A DNA stretch of 47,959 nt from Elusimicrobiaceae bacterium (GCA_017468055.1 JAFUJU010000022.1:1-47959); one strand, 5' to 3'; positions 22,420-32,475 are shown, counted from the first letter of the stretch. A program made the numbers and translations. The notes: generated from the letters alone by a model not told the origin.

Positions 22420-24657
22420 TTATTTTTGTATTTCGTCTTGTAAGCGTTTTTCAAATTCAGCCACCGGCAATGGGCGGGAGAATAAATATCCTTGTGCCAT
22501 ATCACAACCGATGCGGTTTAAAAAGTCGGCCTGTTCGCGGGTTTCTACCCCTTCTGCCACAATGCTGCTGCCCAAACCTTTAATCATTTTTACCGCACCC
22601 GAAATTACCTGCCGCATGCGTGGGTTTCCTTCACCGCGGGCTAAAAATTCTTTATCGAGTTTAATGCAATCAAAATACAAGTTTTTAAGCACATTCAGCG
22701 AAGAATAACCTGAGCCAAAATCGTCCATCGCCACAGAGAAACCTTTCTCATGCAAACCGTCTATCACCTGTTTCATGCGTTCTATATTGCCGAAAACTAC
22801 GCTTTCGGTCAGTTCAATCTCTAACAGCGAATGCGGCACGGCATATTGGTCGGCCATATCCGTTAGCGTATCAATAAAAGAAGGGTCTTCTAAATGTAAT
22901 CTGGAAAAATTAACCCCAATAGACACCACCGGTTTTTCTTCCTCCAACCAACGTTTCAAAAGTCGCAGGCTTTCTTCTAAAATAAACAGATCTAATTTCA
23001 GCACAAAGCCGTTGCGCTCAAAAACAGGAATAAAACTGTCCGGAGGAATAAGCCCTTTTTCCGGATGCTCCCAACGCACCAATGCCTCAGCACTGCGGGT
23101 AATGCCCGTTTTGAAATCACATTTAGGTTGCAAATACAGCTGAAATTCGCCATTGAGCATGGCTTGTTCCATGCTGCTTTCAATCCGCTTTTCATTCACA
23201 ATTTCCCGTCGGTAGGCTTCATCGTAAAAAGCACAGGTTTTTCCGGCGTGCTGTTTGGCAGAGGCCCAAGCCAGATTGGCTCTGTCCATCATTAAATAAA
23301 AAGGTACATCTTCATCTATCAAATAGACTCCGCAGGTCAAAGAAAGCGGCAAACATTCCCCTTCCGTACGGCAGAAACGGCCGGCACGGTCTAACAGTGC
23401 GTCCAACCGCCGCCCCAATTCATCCCGATTCGGACAAGCTACCAACAACAAAAACACATCTGCTCCGCTCCGGCAAAACAGCTCTCCTTCTTCCAGGCCG
23501 CCTTGCAAAGCTTCCGCTACTTGCTTTAAAATCTGGTCCCCTTGCTCAAAGCCATAAATATCGTTCACGGCTTTAAAACGGTTTACGTTGACCAAAGCCA
23601 AAGCCACCGGAACCCCTTTGGCCTTGAAATCTTCGGCCGTTTTGGAAAATTTCAAACGAAAAGCATTTAGATTATCCGTTTTCGTTAAGGGATCTACAAA
23701 ACCCATTTGATACAGGGCCTTGCTGCTCTGATATTGCATACGCAAAATAAATATCAACAGAACCACCAAAACAGCAATAATAGACAAACATAAAATCAAA
23801 GACATCAGCAGTAATTCTTGTGCTTTTTCCGCCATGGATTGGGTAGGAAGCACAGACAGACCGTACCACCCGTTATAGGCCAATGGTCTATAAGAAACAA
23901 AACGGTGTAGCCCGTCTACAGAATACCCCGTCAGTCCCTCTTTACCGCTTGCGATATCATTTTTCATTTGGGCATTGGAGAGATTTCTGTCAAAAACCGC
24001 CTTTTGGCTAAATTCAAACATATTACCGAAAGGAACTTCCGGATAAGAAATTACCACTTCGCCGGTTTTGGTAAGAATAAATGAAAGCCCCTCTCCATGC
24101 ATGGAGCTTGCCGCCAAAGCCTGCTCATAAAATTCAACGGATTGGGTGGCAAAAACCAACCCCAGTTTTTCTCCGTTTGAACGCAGAGGAATAGCTAATA
24201 CTAAAATATTTTTTTGGGAAAAAGGATCTTTACGCCGAGAGGATACGTAATGGCTATGCTCATAAGCGGTATCCACTTCGTCCTTAGACAAAAAATTTTT
24301 TCGTGTTAATCCGTTGGAAAATACGGCTTCCCCATTTGGAAACTGCACTCCCGTCATTTCAAAAGAATTACGACGGTTCTGACGGTTCAAATAGGTAATC
24401 AACTGCGGCTTACTTTTTAACACATCAGGCTCTTCTAAAGAAACGGAAAGAGCCGTCAATACTTGCAATTCCGCTCCAAGCAAACGTTCAAAATTTTCCG
24501 CCAGTTCTCGGCTGACAATGACGATAGATTGCCGCGCCTCTACCGCCAAACGTTGCGTTACCTGCTGCCAGTACACCACGGACCCTGCCGTTACTGCAAG
24601 AACGGCGGTAAAAATAATACCAAAGGAACGTTTAAATCCTGTGATCTTATATTTCAC
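22420..24657 (-). CDS. Cache-GGDEF-EAL protein, probable c-di-GMP phosphodiesterase
   Basis: 745 aa if GTG 24657 is used (AGG 7 nt upstream); a TTG eight codons earlier is possible but has no ribosome site. Two membrane helices (about 10-30 and 282-305) flank a periplasmic dCache-like sensor (about 40-275). The GGDEF domain is degenerate: SGADVF replaces GGDEF at 397-402 and NVNRFK replaces the metal-binding DxDxFK, so no cyclase activity is expected. The EAL domain (about 495-740) looks intact: EALVRW at 524-529, NFSRLHLED, DDFGSGYSS at 645-653, KLDKEF, EGVET. Predicted to cleave c-di-GMP in response to an external ligand, and perhaps to influence pilus-based behaviour (inference). Confidence 0.9.
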   Translation of the reverse strand: MKYKITGFKRSFGIIFTAVLAVTAGSVVYWQQVTQRLAVEARQSIVIVSRELAENFERLLGAELQVLTALSVSLEEPDVLKSKPQLITYLNRQNRRNSFEMTGVQFPNGEAVFSNGLTRKNFLSKDEVDTAYEHSHYVSSRRKDPFSQKNILVLAIPLRSNGEKLGLVFATQSVEFYEQALAASSMHGEGLSFILTKTGEVVISYPEVPFGNMFEFSQKAVFDRNLSNAQMKNDIASGKEGLTGYSVDGLHRFVSYRPLAYNGWYGLSVLPTQSMAEKAQELLLMSLILCLSIIAVLVVLLIFILRMQYQSSKALYQMGFVDPLTKTDNLNAFRLKFSKTAEDFKAKGVPVALALVNVNRFKAVNDIYGFEQGDQILKQVAEALQGGLEEGELFCRSGADVFLLLVACPNRDELGRRLDALLDRAGRFCRTEGECLPLSLTCGVYLIDEDVPFYLMMDRANLAWASAKQHAGKTCAFYDEAYRREIVNEKRIESSMEQAMLNGEFQLYLQPKCDFKTGITRSAEALVRWEHPEKGLIPPDSFIPVFERNGFVLKLDLFILEESLRLLKRWLEEEKPVVSIGVNFSRLHLEDPSFIDTLTDMADQYAVPHSLLEIELTESVVFGNIERMKQVIDGLHEKGFSVAMDDFGSGYSSLNVLKNLYFDCIKLDKEFLARGEGNPRMRQVISGAVKMIKGLGSSIVAEGVETREQADFLNRIGCDMAQGYLFSRPLPVAEFEKRLQDEIQK

Positions 24658-24692
24658 GGGGGTACCTGTTTGACTTAACAAATATTTATTTT

Positions 24693-25217
24693 TTATTTTT
24701 CAGCAGGTTTCTCAGTGGCTTGGGCCTGTTCCTCCCGAAAAGCCGCCAACACCTGCTGTGTATATGCAAAAAAAGGATAAAGCGGATTTTCCGTATTTCG
24801 GGCTTCTGCTTCCGGTAAATCCTTGGCATACAATTGCCCCTCCGCCGATACGGCAAACAAAGTAATATGTTGCGGATCGGATTGCGCAGGTAATTCCTCC
24901 ACTTTATCTAAACGAATGGCATTCGCCGCCGCGGCCTGCATCAGGCGCAAAGACTTTTCCCGCACGGGGCCGCTGGCAGCTCCGCCGGTAAATCCGCCTA
25001 AACCGCTGGCACTGTTATTTTCAAAATAAACACTGGCGTTGCCTAAAGAAGAGGCGGCAATCATCAAATTTTTTATACCGCCTTTTGTATCTTTAGCGGC
25101 CATTTCCACACCGGCAATACAAATTTTCAGTTCTCCCAATTGAGGAACTTCTTTTTTATGTTGAAGGTTTTTTACATCTAACCAGAAACCTCTCATTGTT
25201 TCGTAAGCTTTGTTCAT
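24693..25217 (-). CDS. Hypothetical protein, unknown function
   Basis: 174 aa, no signal peptide or membrane helix. An N-terminal helical segment (MNKAYETMRGFWLDVKNLQH), a mixed central part (LGELKICIAGVEMAAKDTKG, ASVYFENNSASGLGGFTGGA), a helix (EKSLRLMQAAAANAIRLDKV), a short beta part (QHITLFAVSAEGQLYAKDLP) and a Gln/Ala/Glu tail. No family recognised. Ribosome site AAAGAGGAAAAT, and a possible TGC TAAACT -10 lies upstream. It precedes the EAL gene by 35 bp and is probably co-transcribed with it, so a link to c-di-GMP signalling is possible but unproven. Confidence 0.65.
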   Translation of the reverse strand: MNKAYETMRGFWLDVKNLQHKKEVPQLGELKICIAGVEMAAKDTKGGIKNLMIAASSLGNASVYFENNSASGLGGFTGGAASGPVREKSLRLMQAAAANAIRLDKVEELPAQSDPQHITLFAVSAEGQLYAKDLPEAEARNTENPLYPFFAYTQQVLAAFREEQAQATEKPAEK

Positions 25218-25309
25218 ATTTTCCTCTTTCTTAAACTCTCTTGTATATAGTTTAGCATGAAACGCGCGCGTACGGGAAGAGCTATCTTTTTTCTTTTTTT
25301 AAGGACCCG

Positions 25310-27994
25310 TTAAAATCGAAACATAAGCTTCAATTCCCCGCCTACGCCCTCTGTTTTTCCCAGCAACCCGAATACAGACACTTTTCCCTTTACAGGCAAA
25401 AATGCCGTTTGGCTTTCATACTCTACGCCTACTCCGGCGCGGGCGCTTAACCCTTTCAGGTCCGTTCCGTTTAATTGATTTCCATCTATACGCATGCGAC
25501 TTTTTGCCAAAAACTCATACGTCCCCGCCACATCTGCGTACGGTTTAAACCCTTTCCCCAAGTCTGCCAATATTGCCTTTATCCCCAAGGTTCCGGTTAA
25601 ACTCTGTGTGTTTTTAAAGCGTATATCCTGCCCCAAATTATCGTTTTCATCGCTTCCGAATAACAGGGTCCAATCCGCCTCACCATACACTTGCCACCCC
25701 TCAAACGGTTGTACAAAACCGGCCAATACCCCCAAGTAATAACCCTTATTTTCCACGTGGGAGGCCAAGGCGGAAGAATCAAAATCGTCCTGTTTATAAC
25801 CTGCCCGAAATATGGTTTTGATATAGCCAGACTCATTGTAAGGGATTAAACCGAAAGCCCCCAAACCGAAGCTGTCTATACTGCCCGTGGCCCGCACAGG
25901 ATCCGTAGAATAATGTCCCCTTGCGTACTGTACAAAAACACCCGCGGCGTTTTGATTCATTTTAAACCACTTACCCGCCTGTAATACTAAATGTTGTAAG
26001 TCAAAATGACTTCCCGTATCGTAGCGGTTTTGGCCATATTGAAAAGTAGTAAACAAATCTTGTTCACTATCTGCCTTTAAAGCTTCTTCAAAAACACCGC
26101 CCAACTGTTCTGCGCCCAAAGACACCAAACGCAAACCGGCTAGCTGAGCCTGTTGGTACGGCTTGGCCAAGTTACGGTCAAAACTCCCTTGCGCGGTCCA
26201 ATAAGTGCGCGTACCGTCCTCTCCTTCTGTTAAAGAATAACGGTACACACCCAAGGTATCTTTACCCAAAGAAAGGTGGGAGTTTGCTGTTAAAGCATAG
26301 GCCACCAAATGCGTTTGCGCAGACGGACGGCCGTAAGGAATGAATGTAGCTTGCGTATCCCGCCGAAAGCCCACATAACTCTCCAGCCCTTGCACAACAA
26401 CATTTGAAAAACTATTCACTTCTTTTATCTCTCCGCGGTAATTGTCCAACAATAATTTATTGCCTGTATTAGACGGGCCCGTTCCTCCGTACAAATTTCC
26501 GCTCACCTGCGTATTTCCCGACAATACTACAGTGTTGTAAGTGGTTTCTGCGGAAGCATCGGTACTAAAACCACCATACACATCTCCGTCAATATCGGCA
26601 CTGCTTAAATGCACCGTATTGCCGGAAGCATTTTGCCCGTTACTGTAACCGCCGTACAAATTACCGGTCAGCTGCGTATTGTTCAACACCACTTTATTGC
26701 CGGTGGCAGTTGCTTGGGCCATGCCGCCATATACATTTGCATTCAACGTGCTGTTTGAAACAGATAAAATATTACTTTGGGCCACATTTCCGCTCCCGCC
26801 CGAAAAACTGCTGCCGGAAAGAGTACTGTCTGAAATTATAAGGCTATTTCCGGAGGATGTTCCGCTAGCAGCCGCTCCACCGCTAAGAATATTTCCCCCT
26901 TGCGTAACACCGGATAAAGACAAGCTATTATTATATGCATTACCGCTTGCACTATAACCGCCATAGGCTGCTGCACCGGCAGAAGCACTTTGTATGCTGA
27001 CAGCATTAGCCCACGCATCTGATGATTCCCCATACCCACCGTATAATTGGGTAGTATTTGCCAGTGTGGCACCGGAGCTGACCGATATTTTATTTTGTCC
27101 GGCTCCGCCGCTCCCGCCATTATACCCACCATAAACATTGCCCGACACAGTGGCACCATCGCCCAAATGCACTTCATTATAAGAGCTGTTCTCTGCGCCA
27201 CCGCTGTATCCGCCGTATATATCTCCCTCTATATTACTCTCTTGTGCAGACACCAAATTATAGGCACTTTCTCCCGTCAAACTGGCGCCTCCATACACCT
27301 GCGCTTGCACGCTCCCTGTGCCTGATAAAGAAACTTGGTTATGCAGCGCATTTCCACCTTGGGTATATCCCCCGTAAAGAGCATTGTTTCCGCTTAAAGA
27401 AACACTCGCATTTCCCGCTACATTCAAAGTATTGTAAGACACTTCCCCCATATTCACACTATAGCCTGCCGCCGCGGTAGTATTGAGGGCGGAACTATTG
27501 CTTACATAAATAGAATTGTTAGAAGCCTGCGCATTAAACGTTTCTCCGCCAATCACTTTATTTTGTGTAGCAGAATCATAATTGACGGTGCTCCCTTCCA
27601 GCCAAACTGTATTTCCGTTGGCATTTCCGGCCGCTAATCCGGCCGTTATATTGCTTTGCAACGTTACATTATTTATACGCACCAAGTTATTATTGGCTTG
27701 TTGGTTTTGGGACACGCCTGCCGTTGCGGAGGGGGATTGGATATTTCCACCCAACAAATGCAGTTCATTCCCCACAGCATTACCTGTTTGGCTTTGTCCC
27801 GTCAGTAAATTTCCATCAAAAATTCCCCCGCCAATCACCATTTTATTGGCGGTACTGTCCGTTTGAAATCCGGTTTCTCCATCTAATACCAGATTTCCCG
27901 AAAATCCCTGATTATAAGTGGCATAGAGCCCGCTGGCCCCCCATGCGGCACAAGAAAAAAATAACATCACCATACAACTAATTCTTTTTTGCAT
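25310..27994 (-). CDS. Autotransporter (type V secretion) with glycine-rich passenger repeats
   Basis: 894 aa. Signal peptide MQKRISCMVMLFFSCAAWGA. Passenger of about 25-600 built from some fifteen imperfect repeats of ~25-35 residues around the theme N.V.L.....G.VYGGY (for example GNVYGGYNGGSGGAGQNKIS, GNLYGGYSNGQNASGNTVHL), expected to fold as a beta-helix. C-terminal ~640-894 is an autotransporter barrel (VFVQYARGHYSTDP, IFRAGYKQDDF, YGEADWTLLFGS, GVGVEYESQTAFLP) ending in ELKLMFRF with terminal Phe. No protease, RGD or cleavage motif was recognised, so the passenger is probably an adhesin. Ribosome site AAAGGAGGGGG. Monocistronic. Confidence 0.88.
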   Translation of the reverse strand: MQKRISCMVMLFFSCAAWGASGLYATYNQGFSGNLVLDGETGFQTDSTANKMVIGGGIFDGNLLTGQSQTGNAVGNELHLLGGNIQSPSATAGVSQNQQANNNLVRINNVTLQSNITAGLAAGNANGNTVWLEGSTVNYDSATQNKVIGGETFNAQASNNSIYVSNSSALNTTAAAGYSVNMGEVSYNTLNVAGNASVSLSGNNALYGGYTQGGNALHNQVSLSGTGSVQAQVYGGASLTGESAYNLVSAQESNIEGDIYGGYSGGAENSSYNEVHLGDGATVSGNVYGGYNGGSGGAGQNKISVSSGATLANTTQLYGGYGESSDAWANAVSIQSASAGAAAYGGYSASGNAYNNSLSLSGVTQGGNILSGGAAASGTSSGNSLIISDSTLSGSSFSGGSGNVAQSNILSVSNSTLNANVYGGMAQATATGNKVVLNNTQLTGNLYGGYSNGQNASGNTVHLSSADIDGDVYGGFSTDASAETTYNTVVLSGNTQVSGNLYGGTGPSNTGNKLLLDNYRGEIKEVNSFSNVVVQGLESYVGFRRDTQATFIPYGRPSAQTHLVAYALTANSHLSLGKDTLGVYRYSLTEGEDGTRTYWTAQGSFDRNLAKPYQQAQLAGLRLVSLGAEQLGGVFEEALKADSEQDLFTTFQYGQNRYDTGSHFDLQHLVLQAGKWFKMNQNAAGVFVQYARGHYSTDPVRATGSIDSFGLGAFGLIPYNESGYIKTIFRAGYKQDDFDSSALASHVENKGYYLGVLAGFVQPFEGWQVYGEADWTLLFGSDENDNLGQDIRFKNTQSLTGTLGIKAILADLGKGFKPYADVAGTYEFLAKSRMRIDGNQLNGTDLKGLSARAGVGVEYESQTAFLPVKGKVSVFGLLGKTEGVGGELKLMFRF

Positions 27995-28143
27995 ATCCCC
28001 CTCCTTTACAGCTACCCCTTACGCTCATTATAGTCGCGTTGGCTCTTTTTGCAGAGGGCAAATTTATACTATATTTAGGTAGATGACGAATTTCTTTTAA
28101 TTTGATAAAGTAAAAGAACAAATTGTTTACAAAGGGGACCTCT

Positions 28144-29352
28144 ATGGCTGAAAAAGGACGAGTAATTATTTTAATGATGGATTCTTTTGGTATCGGTGGC
28201 GCAAAAGATGCCGCACGCTTTGGTGATCAGGGGGCAGATACGCTAGGGCATATTGCTGAACAACGCGGTCATTTAAACATTCCTAACTTAACTTATTTGG
28301 GCCTGTTACGTGCGGCACAAGCCTCCAGCGGAAAAGAGGTTCAAACGGGGGAACAATCTATTCCGTCTATTTTAATTCCCGCCAAATACGGTTATATGAA
28401 GGAAGTGAGCAAAGGTAAGGATACCTCTTCGGGCCATTGGGAAATGGCCGGCGTACCCGTAACTTTTGATTGGGGTTATTTCAAACCGGATTATCCTTCT
28501 TTCCCCAAGGAGCTGATTGAAAAAATTTGCCAAGAAGCGGGACTGGAGGGTATTTTGGGAAATAAGGCCGCCTCCGGCACGGTAATTATTGAAGAATTCG
28601 GCGAAGAACATATTCAAACCGGAAAACCCATTTGTTACACATCTGCCGACAGCGTTTTTCAAATTGCTGCCCATGAAAAACACTTTGGTTTGGACCGTCT
28701 GTATAAGCTGTGTGAAATTGCTTTTAAACATTTAAAACCTTACAATATCGCCCGCGTGATTGCGCGGCCTTTTGAGGGAGAGAAAAAAGGCGAATTTAAA
28801 CGCACCAAAAACCGGCACGATTATTCCGTCACGCCGCCAGCCCAAACATTGCTGGACGTGATGAAAGAAAATGGCGGGCAGGTGATTTCCGTCGGCAAAA
28901 TAGCCGATATCTTTGCCCAACAAGGCATTACCAAAGCCGTCAAAGCTTCCGGATTGGAAGAACTGTGGAACGTAACCTTAGAAGAAGTAAAAAACGCACC
29001 CGATAACAGTATTGTTTTTACCAACTTTGTGGATTTTGATATGACGTGGGGCCACCGCCGTGATGTGGAAGGCTACGCGCAAGGTTTGGAATATTTTGAT
29101 TCACGCCTCGCTGATTTGGCACCGTTGCTTAAAGAAAAAGACATCGTCTTTATCACGGCCGATCACGGCTGCGATCCGACCTACAAAGGCACCGACCATA
29201 CGCGCGAAAATGTACCCGTGATTATGTTCGGTCCCCGCGTCCAACCGGCCTTTATCGGGGAGCGGGAAAGTTATGCTGATTTGGGCCAAACCGCCGCCGA
29301 ACATTTGGGCTTACCGCCACTACAAACAGGCAAGAGTTTTTTGCATGACTAA
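28144..29352 (+). CDS. deoB: Phosphopentomutase
   Basis: 402 aa from ATG 28144 with AAAGGGGACCTCT just upstream; the TTG further upstream is less likely. Interconverts (deoxy)ribose 1-phosphate and 5-phosphate in nucleoside catabolism. Alkaline-phosphatase-fold metal motifs: [14 protein letters not shown] at the N-terminus, [18 protein letters not shown], and the C-terminal [20 protein letters not shown]. The length matches DeoB (about 390-410). Monocistronic, divergent from the autotransporter, ending at the bidirectional terminator shared with the pilin. Confidence 0.96.
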   Translation: MAEKGRVIILMMDSFGIGGAKDAARFGDQGADTLGHIAEQRGHLNIPNLTYLGLLRAAQASSGKEVQTGEQSIPSILIPAKYGYMKEVSKGKDTSSGHWEMAGVPVTFDWGYFKPDYPSFPKELIEKICQEAGLEGILGNKAASGTVIIEEFGEEHIQTGKPICYTSADSVFQIAAHEKHFGLDRLYKLCEIAFKHLKPYNIARVIARPFEGEKKGEFKRTKNRHDYSVTPPAQTLLDVMKENGGQVISVGKIADIFAQQGITKAVKASGLEELWNVTLEEVKNAPDNSIVFTNFVDFDMTWGHRRDVEGYAQGLEYFDSRLADLAPLLKEKDIVFITADHGCDPTYKGTDHTRENVPVIMFGPRVQPAFIGERESYADLGQTAAEHLGLPPLQTGKSFLHD

Positions 29353-29353
29353 C

Positions 29354-29380
29354 AAAAACCCCCGCCTTTAAGCGGGGGTT
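29354..29380. terminator. Bidirectional terminator
   Basis: CCCCCGC (29359-29365) / GCGGGGG (29372-29378), with A5 on one side and a short T-rich stretch on the other. It sits between deoB (+) and the pilin gene (-). Confidence 0.82.
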
Positions 29381-29382
29381 TA

Positions 29383-29853
29383 TTAACGTTCATCTTGCAA
29401 TTGAAATTTTTGCGATTCCAACCCTTTGCATATTTTATAACCTAAATCCGTGTAGGCACGACACTGTTTATAGTCAATTTGATGAGACGAAGCAAAACTA
29501 GTATAAAGAGTATATTCACTTACTTCTTCATTGCAATTTTTTGTCCTTACAATACGCATATCATAAGGGTCGTCATGTATGTAAAGAAAATTTTTGGTAC
29601 AGTATTCTTCTCCTTCTTCGTTCCATTCTCCACCAGAGAGTTCCATGATATCTCTACCTAAACCAGATAGAGTTCCGCCTCCCTCCAAAGAATTCATTTG
29701 TACCATTTTTTCCATATAATTTTGATTCGTCAAAGCTTCGGAAGAACGTGCTTTCTCAACAGCAGTTATATATTGCGGCAAAGCCACAGAAGACAATATA
29801 CCAATGATTAATACCACTACCAACAGTTCAATGAGCGTAAAACCTTTTTTCAT
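29383..29853 (-). CDS. Type IV pilin-like protein
   Basis: 156 aa from ATG 29853 (AAAAGGAGAAAAAG upstream); a longer in-frame start 12 codons earlier is rejected because it would spoil the MKKG leader. Cleavage site G4/F5 in MKKGFTLIELLVVVLIIGIL, then SSVALPQYITAVEKARSSEA. The head is acidic (GGEWNEEGEEYCTKNFLYIH, NCNEEVSEYTLYTSFASSHQ) with Cys in EYCTK, KNCNE, KQCRAY and KICKGL. It differs from the other pilins after the shared helix. Cassette copy 4 is 74 nt upstream. Its leader region resembles that of the pilin at 37819, so these two loci may be the most recent duplicates. Confidence 0.93.
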   Translation of the reverse strand: MKKGFTLIELLVVVLIIGILSSVALPQYITAVEKARSSEALTNQNYMEKMVQMNSLEGGGTLSGLGRDIMELSGGEWNEEGEEYCTKNFLYIHDDPYDMRIVRTKNCNEEVSEYTLYTSFASSHQIDYKQCRAYTDLGYKICKGLESQKFQLQDER

Positions 29854-29926
29854 CTTTTTCTCCTTTTGTACGTATTTACGGGCAATCAAACGGCCTTTAA
29901 AACTTGGACCTGCTCACAACCCCGAA

Positions 29927-29981
29927 ATTGTAGCAAAAAAAAAAAACGTGTCAAGAGGGGACGCACTTTCCCGTCAGAAAA
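29927..29981 (-). promoter_or_regulatory. Pilin promoter cassette, copy 4
   Basis: Minus strand: TTTTCTGACGGGAAAGTGCG then TCCCCTC, -35 TTGACA (29949-29954), 16-bp spacer with T12 (29935-29946), extended -10 TGC TACAAT (29927-29932). Confidence 0.88.
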
Positions 29982-30131
29982 GATGTTACTTTTTCTCATC
30001 ACAGAAAAAGTAACCAAAAAAGCTAGCCAATCAAATAAACTAAATGTGGAAAATAGTTTCTCCAACATCAGACAAGCAAATGAAAAAATCGTTAAAAATT
30101 TAAATTTGGAAAATGCTTGAGCCCATAAGTA
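29982..30131. other. Short AT-rich intergenic stretch
   Basis: About 150 bp between pilin cassette copy 4 and the hairpin after the copper ATPase gene. I see no gene, tRNA or repeat. The open frames crossing it are low-complexity and lack ribosome sites. Confidence 0.45.
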
Positions 30132-30164
30132 ACACCGCATAAAACTTTACGTTTCATGCGGTGT
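30132..30164 (-). terminator. Probable terminator of the copper ATPase gene
   Basis: ACACCGCAT (30132-30140) / ATGCGGTGT (30156-30164), extended by AAAC/GTTT pairing. The following minus-strand tract (TACTTA) is a poor U-run, so termination is probable rather than certain. Confidence 0.65.
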
Positions 30165-30196
30165 ACAAAAGTCGGGCAACTGAAAAAACCGTTACA

Positions 30197-32383
30197 TCAA
30201 GCAAACGGGTCAAACTTTCTCAACCTCAACGCATTCCCCACCACAAAACTGGAGCTTACACTCATCGCCAAAGCCGCAAACATCGGGTTTAAGCTCCACC
30301 CAAACAGCGGATAAAATACTCCCGCCGCCAGCGGAATACCCAACGCATTATAAAAGAAAGCCCAAAACAAATTTTGTTTTATATTCTTCATGACCGCCGC
30401 AGACAGGCGTAACGCCGCCGGCAAAGCAAGCAGGTCGTTTTTCATCAACACTAAGTCCGCCGTTTCCAACGCTACGTCCGTTCCTCCGCCTACAGCCACC
30501 CCCACGTGAGCCGCGGCCAAGGCAGGCGCATCATTGATGCCGTCCCCCACCATGATGACATTGCGCCCTTGCTTTTGCAAAGCTTGTATTTGCTGTTGCT
30601 TTTCTTGTGGCAAAACCTCTGCCAACACTTCTTGTATGGACAATTTTTCCGCTATGGATTGGGCCGTTTTTTGATTATCTCCCGTCAGCAACACTATTTT
30701 TTTGTTCATTTTTTGCAGTTCTTGTACGGTTTGTAATGCTTCAGGGCGTAGGGCATCTGCCATGGCGGCCAAGGCACAGAACCGGCCGTTCTGCGCAACA
30801 TATAAAACCGTCTTTCCTTGCTGACTAAAAAGAGAAGCTTTTTGCAAAAATTCTTCAGAAATAGAAATATGATTTTTTTCCATTAACTTCAGGTTACCGG
30901 CCAAAAGCACGGCCCCTTCTACGGTTCCTTGCACGCCACCCGCTTCTATTTTAAAATTTTCTACTGCAAGCGGTGTCACTTGCCGTACTTGCACCAAAGC
31001 CTGTGAGAGAGGATGAGAAGAAAGCATCTCCACGGAAATGATATGCCGCCACAAATCTGTTTCACTTACGTTATTCTCTAACAAAACATCTGTTACTTCC
31101 GGCTTTCCCTGCGTCAAAGTGCCCGTCTTGTCAAAAACAACGGTATCTGCTTTTTGGGCATTTTCCAATACAGCAGCGGATTTAAACAAAATCCCTTTAC
31201 GTGCCCCTACGCCGACCCCCACCATAATAGCCGTAGGTGTAGCCAAGCCCAAAGCACACGGACACGAAATCACCAACACTGCTACCGCGGCTCTTAATGC
31301 CAAATCAAAAGGTTGCCCACATAAAAGCCATGCCGTCATCGTACAGGCGGAAAGAGTCAATACAACCGGCACAAAAAGGCCACTCACTTTATCGGCCAAA
31401 CGGCCAATCGGAGCCTTGGAAGAAGCAGCATCTTCCACCAAGCGAATCATTTGGCTTAGCAAGGTGTTTTGACCCGTTTTTGTAACAGTAAACTCAAAAT
31501 ATCCTGCCGTGTTGATCGTACCGGCATGCACCACATCTTGCACCGTTTTATCCACCGGCATGCTCTCCCCCGTCAGCATACTTTCATCCAAAGAGCCTTG
31601 CCCCTCCTCAATTATTCCGTCTGCGGCCACAGCCATGCCAGCTTTGACAATTAATCTGTCCCCCACTTTAATTTCTTCCGCCAGGATTTCCTGCTCTTGC
31701 TCTCCCACCAGTTTCAAAGCACGTTTGGGGGCCAAATTGAGCAATAACCCGATAGCATTGGAAGTTTTCCGTTTGGCACGGGTTTCCAGATAGCGTCCCA
31801 AAGTCATAAATGTCAAAATCATGCCTGCCGCTTCAAAATACAAATGAAAATCAATGTGCCCAAGCCCCCACATGCTGTAAATAACAGCCGCCCCGCTACC
31901 TATGGATATTAAACTGCTCATATCGGGAGAAAGGGCACAAAGATTTTTAATTCCGCTTTGATAAGTAGCACGATTAATCCACAAAATGGGTAATATGAAA
32001 AACAATTGTCCCCATGCTAGAAAATGGGAAGAATGAAAAACGTCCGGAAACGGAAAACCCAACATACTCCCCATAGATAAACAGATTAAAGGAATTAAAA
32101 AAAGCAAAGATAAGCAAAAGCGACACCAAAGTCTTTTTTCTTCATTTTCCGCTACGTCTGCTTTGGGTTTTTCTATGAAAGGCGAGGCGTTAAAGCCTAG
32201 TTTTTTCACAGCGGCACAAATCTGTTCTTCTGTTAAAACAGACTCCTCAAAATCCACCGTCATCGTATTTTTAAGCAAATTCACTTCCGCTCGGTTGACC
32301 CCGCGCAAACCGCTTACCGTCCTTTCCACCCGTGCCGAACAAGCGGCACAATGCATGCCCGAAACTATAAATTTTTTCTTCAT
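30197..32383 (-). CDS. copA: Copper-translocating P-type ATPase
   Basis: 728 aa. Exports Cu(I) from the cytoplasm using ATP. One N-terminal heavy-metal domain (about 1-70) with GMHCAACSARVERTV. Eight membrane helices of the P1B type, with CPC in VISCPCALGLATPTA marking the transport site. Actuator motif LTGESMPVDK, phosphorylation site DKTGTLTQG, and the hinge VGDGINDAPALAAAHVGVAV. The C-terminal membrane pair has YNALGIPLAAG and MSVSSSFVVGNALRLR, in agreement with CopA (Cu+) specificity. No copper chaperone or CsoR/CueR gene is next to it. Ribosome site AGAGGGAAAA. Confidence 0.94.
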   Translation of the reverse strand: MKKKFIVSGMHCAACSARVERTVSGLRGVNRAEVNLLKNTMTVDFEESVLTEEQICAAVKKLGFNASPFIEKPKADVAENEEKRLWCRFCLSLLFLIPLICLSMGSMLGFPFPDVFHSSHFLAWGQLFFILPILWINRATYQSGIKNLCALSPDMSSLISIGSGAAVIYSMWGLGHIDFHLYFEAAGMILTFMTLGRYLETRAKRKTSNAIGLLLNLAPKRALKLVGEQEQEILAEEIKVGDRLIVKAGMAVAADGIIEEGQGSLDESMLTGESMPVDKTVQDVVHAGTINTAGYFEFTVTKTGQNTLLSQMIRLVEDAASSKAPIGRLADKVSGLFVPVVLTLSACTMTAWLLCGQPFDLALRAAVAVLVISCPCALGLATPTAIMVGVGVGARKGILFKSAAVLENAQKADTVVFDKTGTLTQGKPEVTDVLLENNVSETDLWRHIISVEMLSSHPLSQALVQVRQVTPLAVENFKIEAGGVQGTVEGAVLLAGNLKLMEKNHISISEEFLQKASLFSQQGKTVLYVAQNGRFCALAAMADALRPEALQTVQELQKMNKKIVLLTGDNQKTAQSIAEKLSIQEVLAEVLPQEKQQQIQALQKQGRNVIMVGDGINDAPALAAAHVGVAVGGGTDVALETADLVLMKNDLLALPAALRLSAAVMKNIKQNLFWAFFYNALGIPLAAGVFYPLFGWSLNPMFAALAMSVSSSFVVGNALRLRKFDPFA

Positions 32384-32475
32384 TTTTCCCTCTCTTAACC
32401 TTATTATACAAAAAGGATTTTTCTCAAAGGTTTAAAGGAAAAGGTTATTTAGTAGAATATAAAAAAGGGGGCATT

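Noticed and set aside
25310-27994. CRISPR-like or satellite repeat in the autotransporter gene
   Set aside because: The repetition is at the protein level with diverged DNA, and the frame is continuous from signal peptide to barrel.
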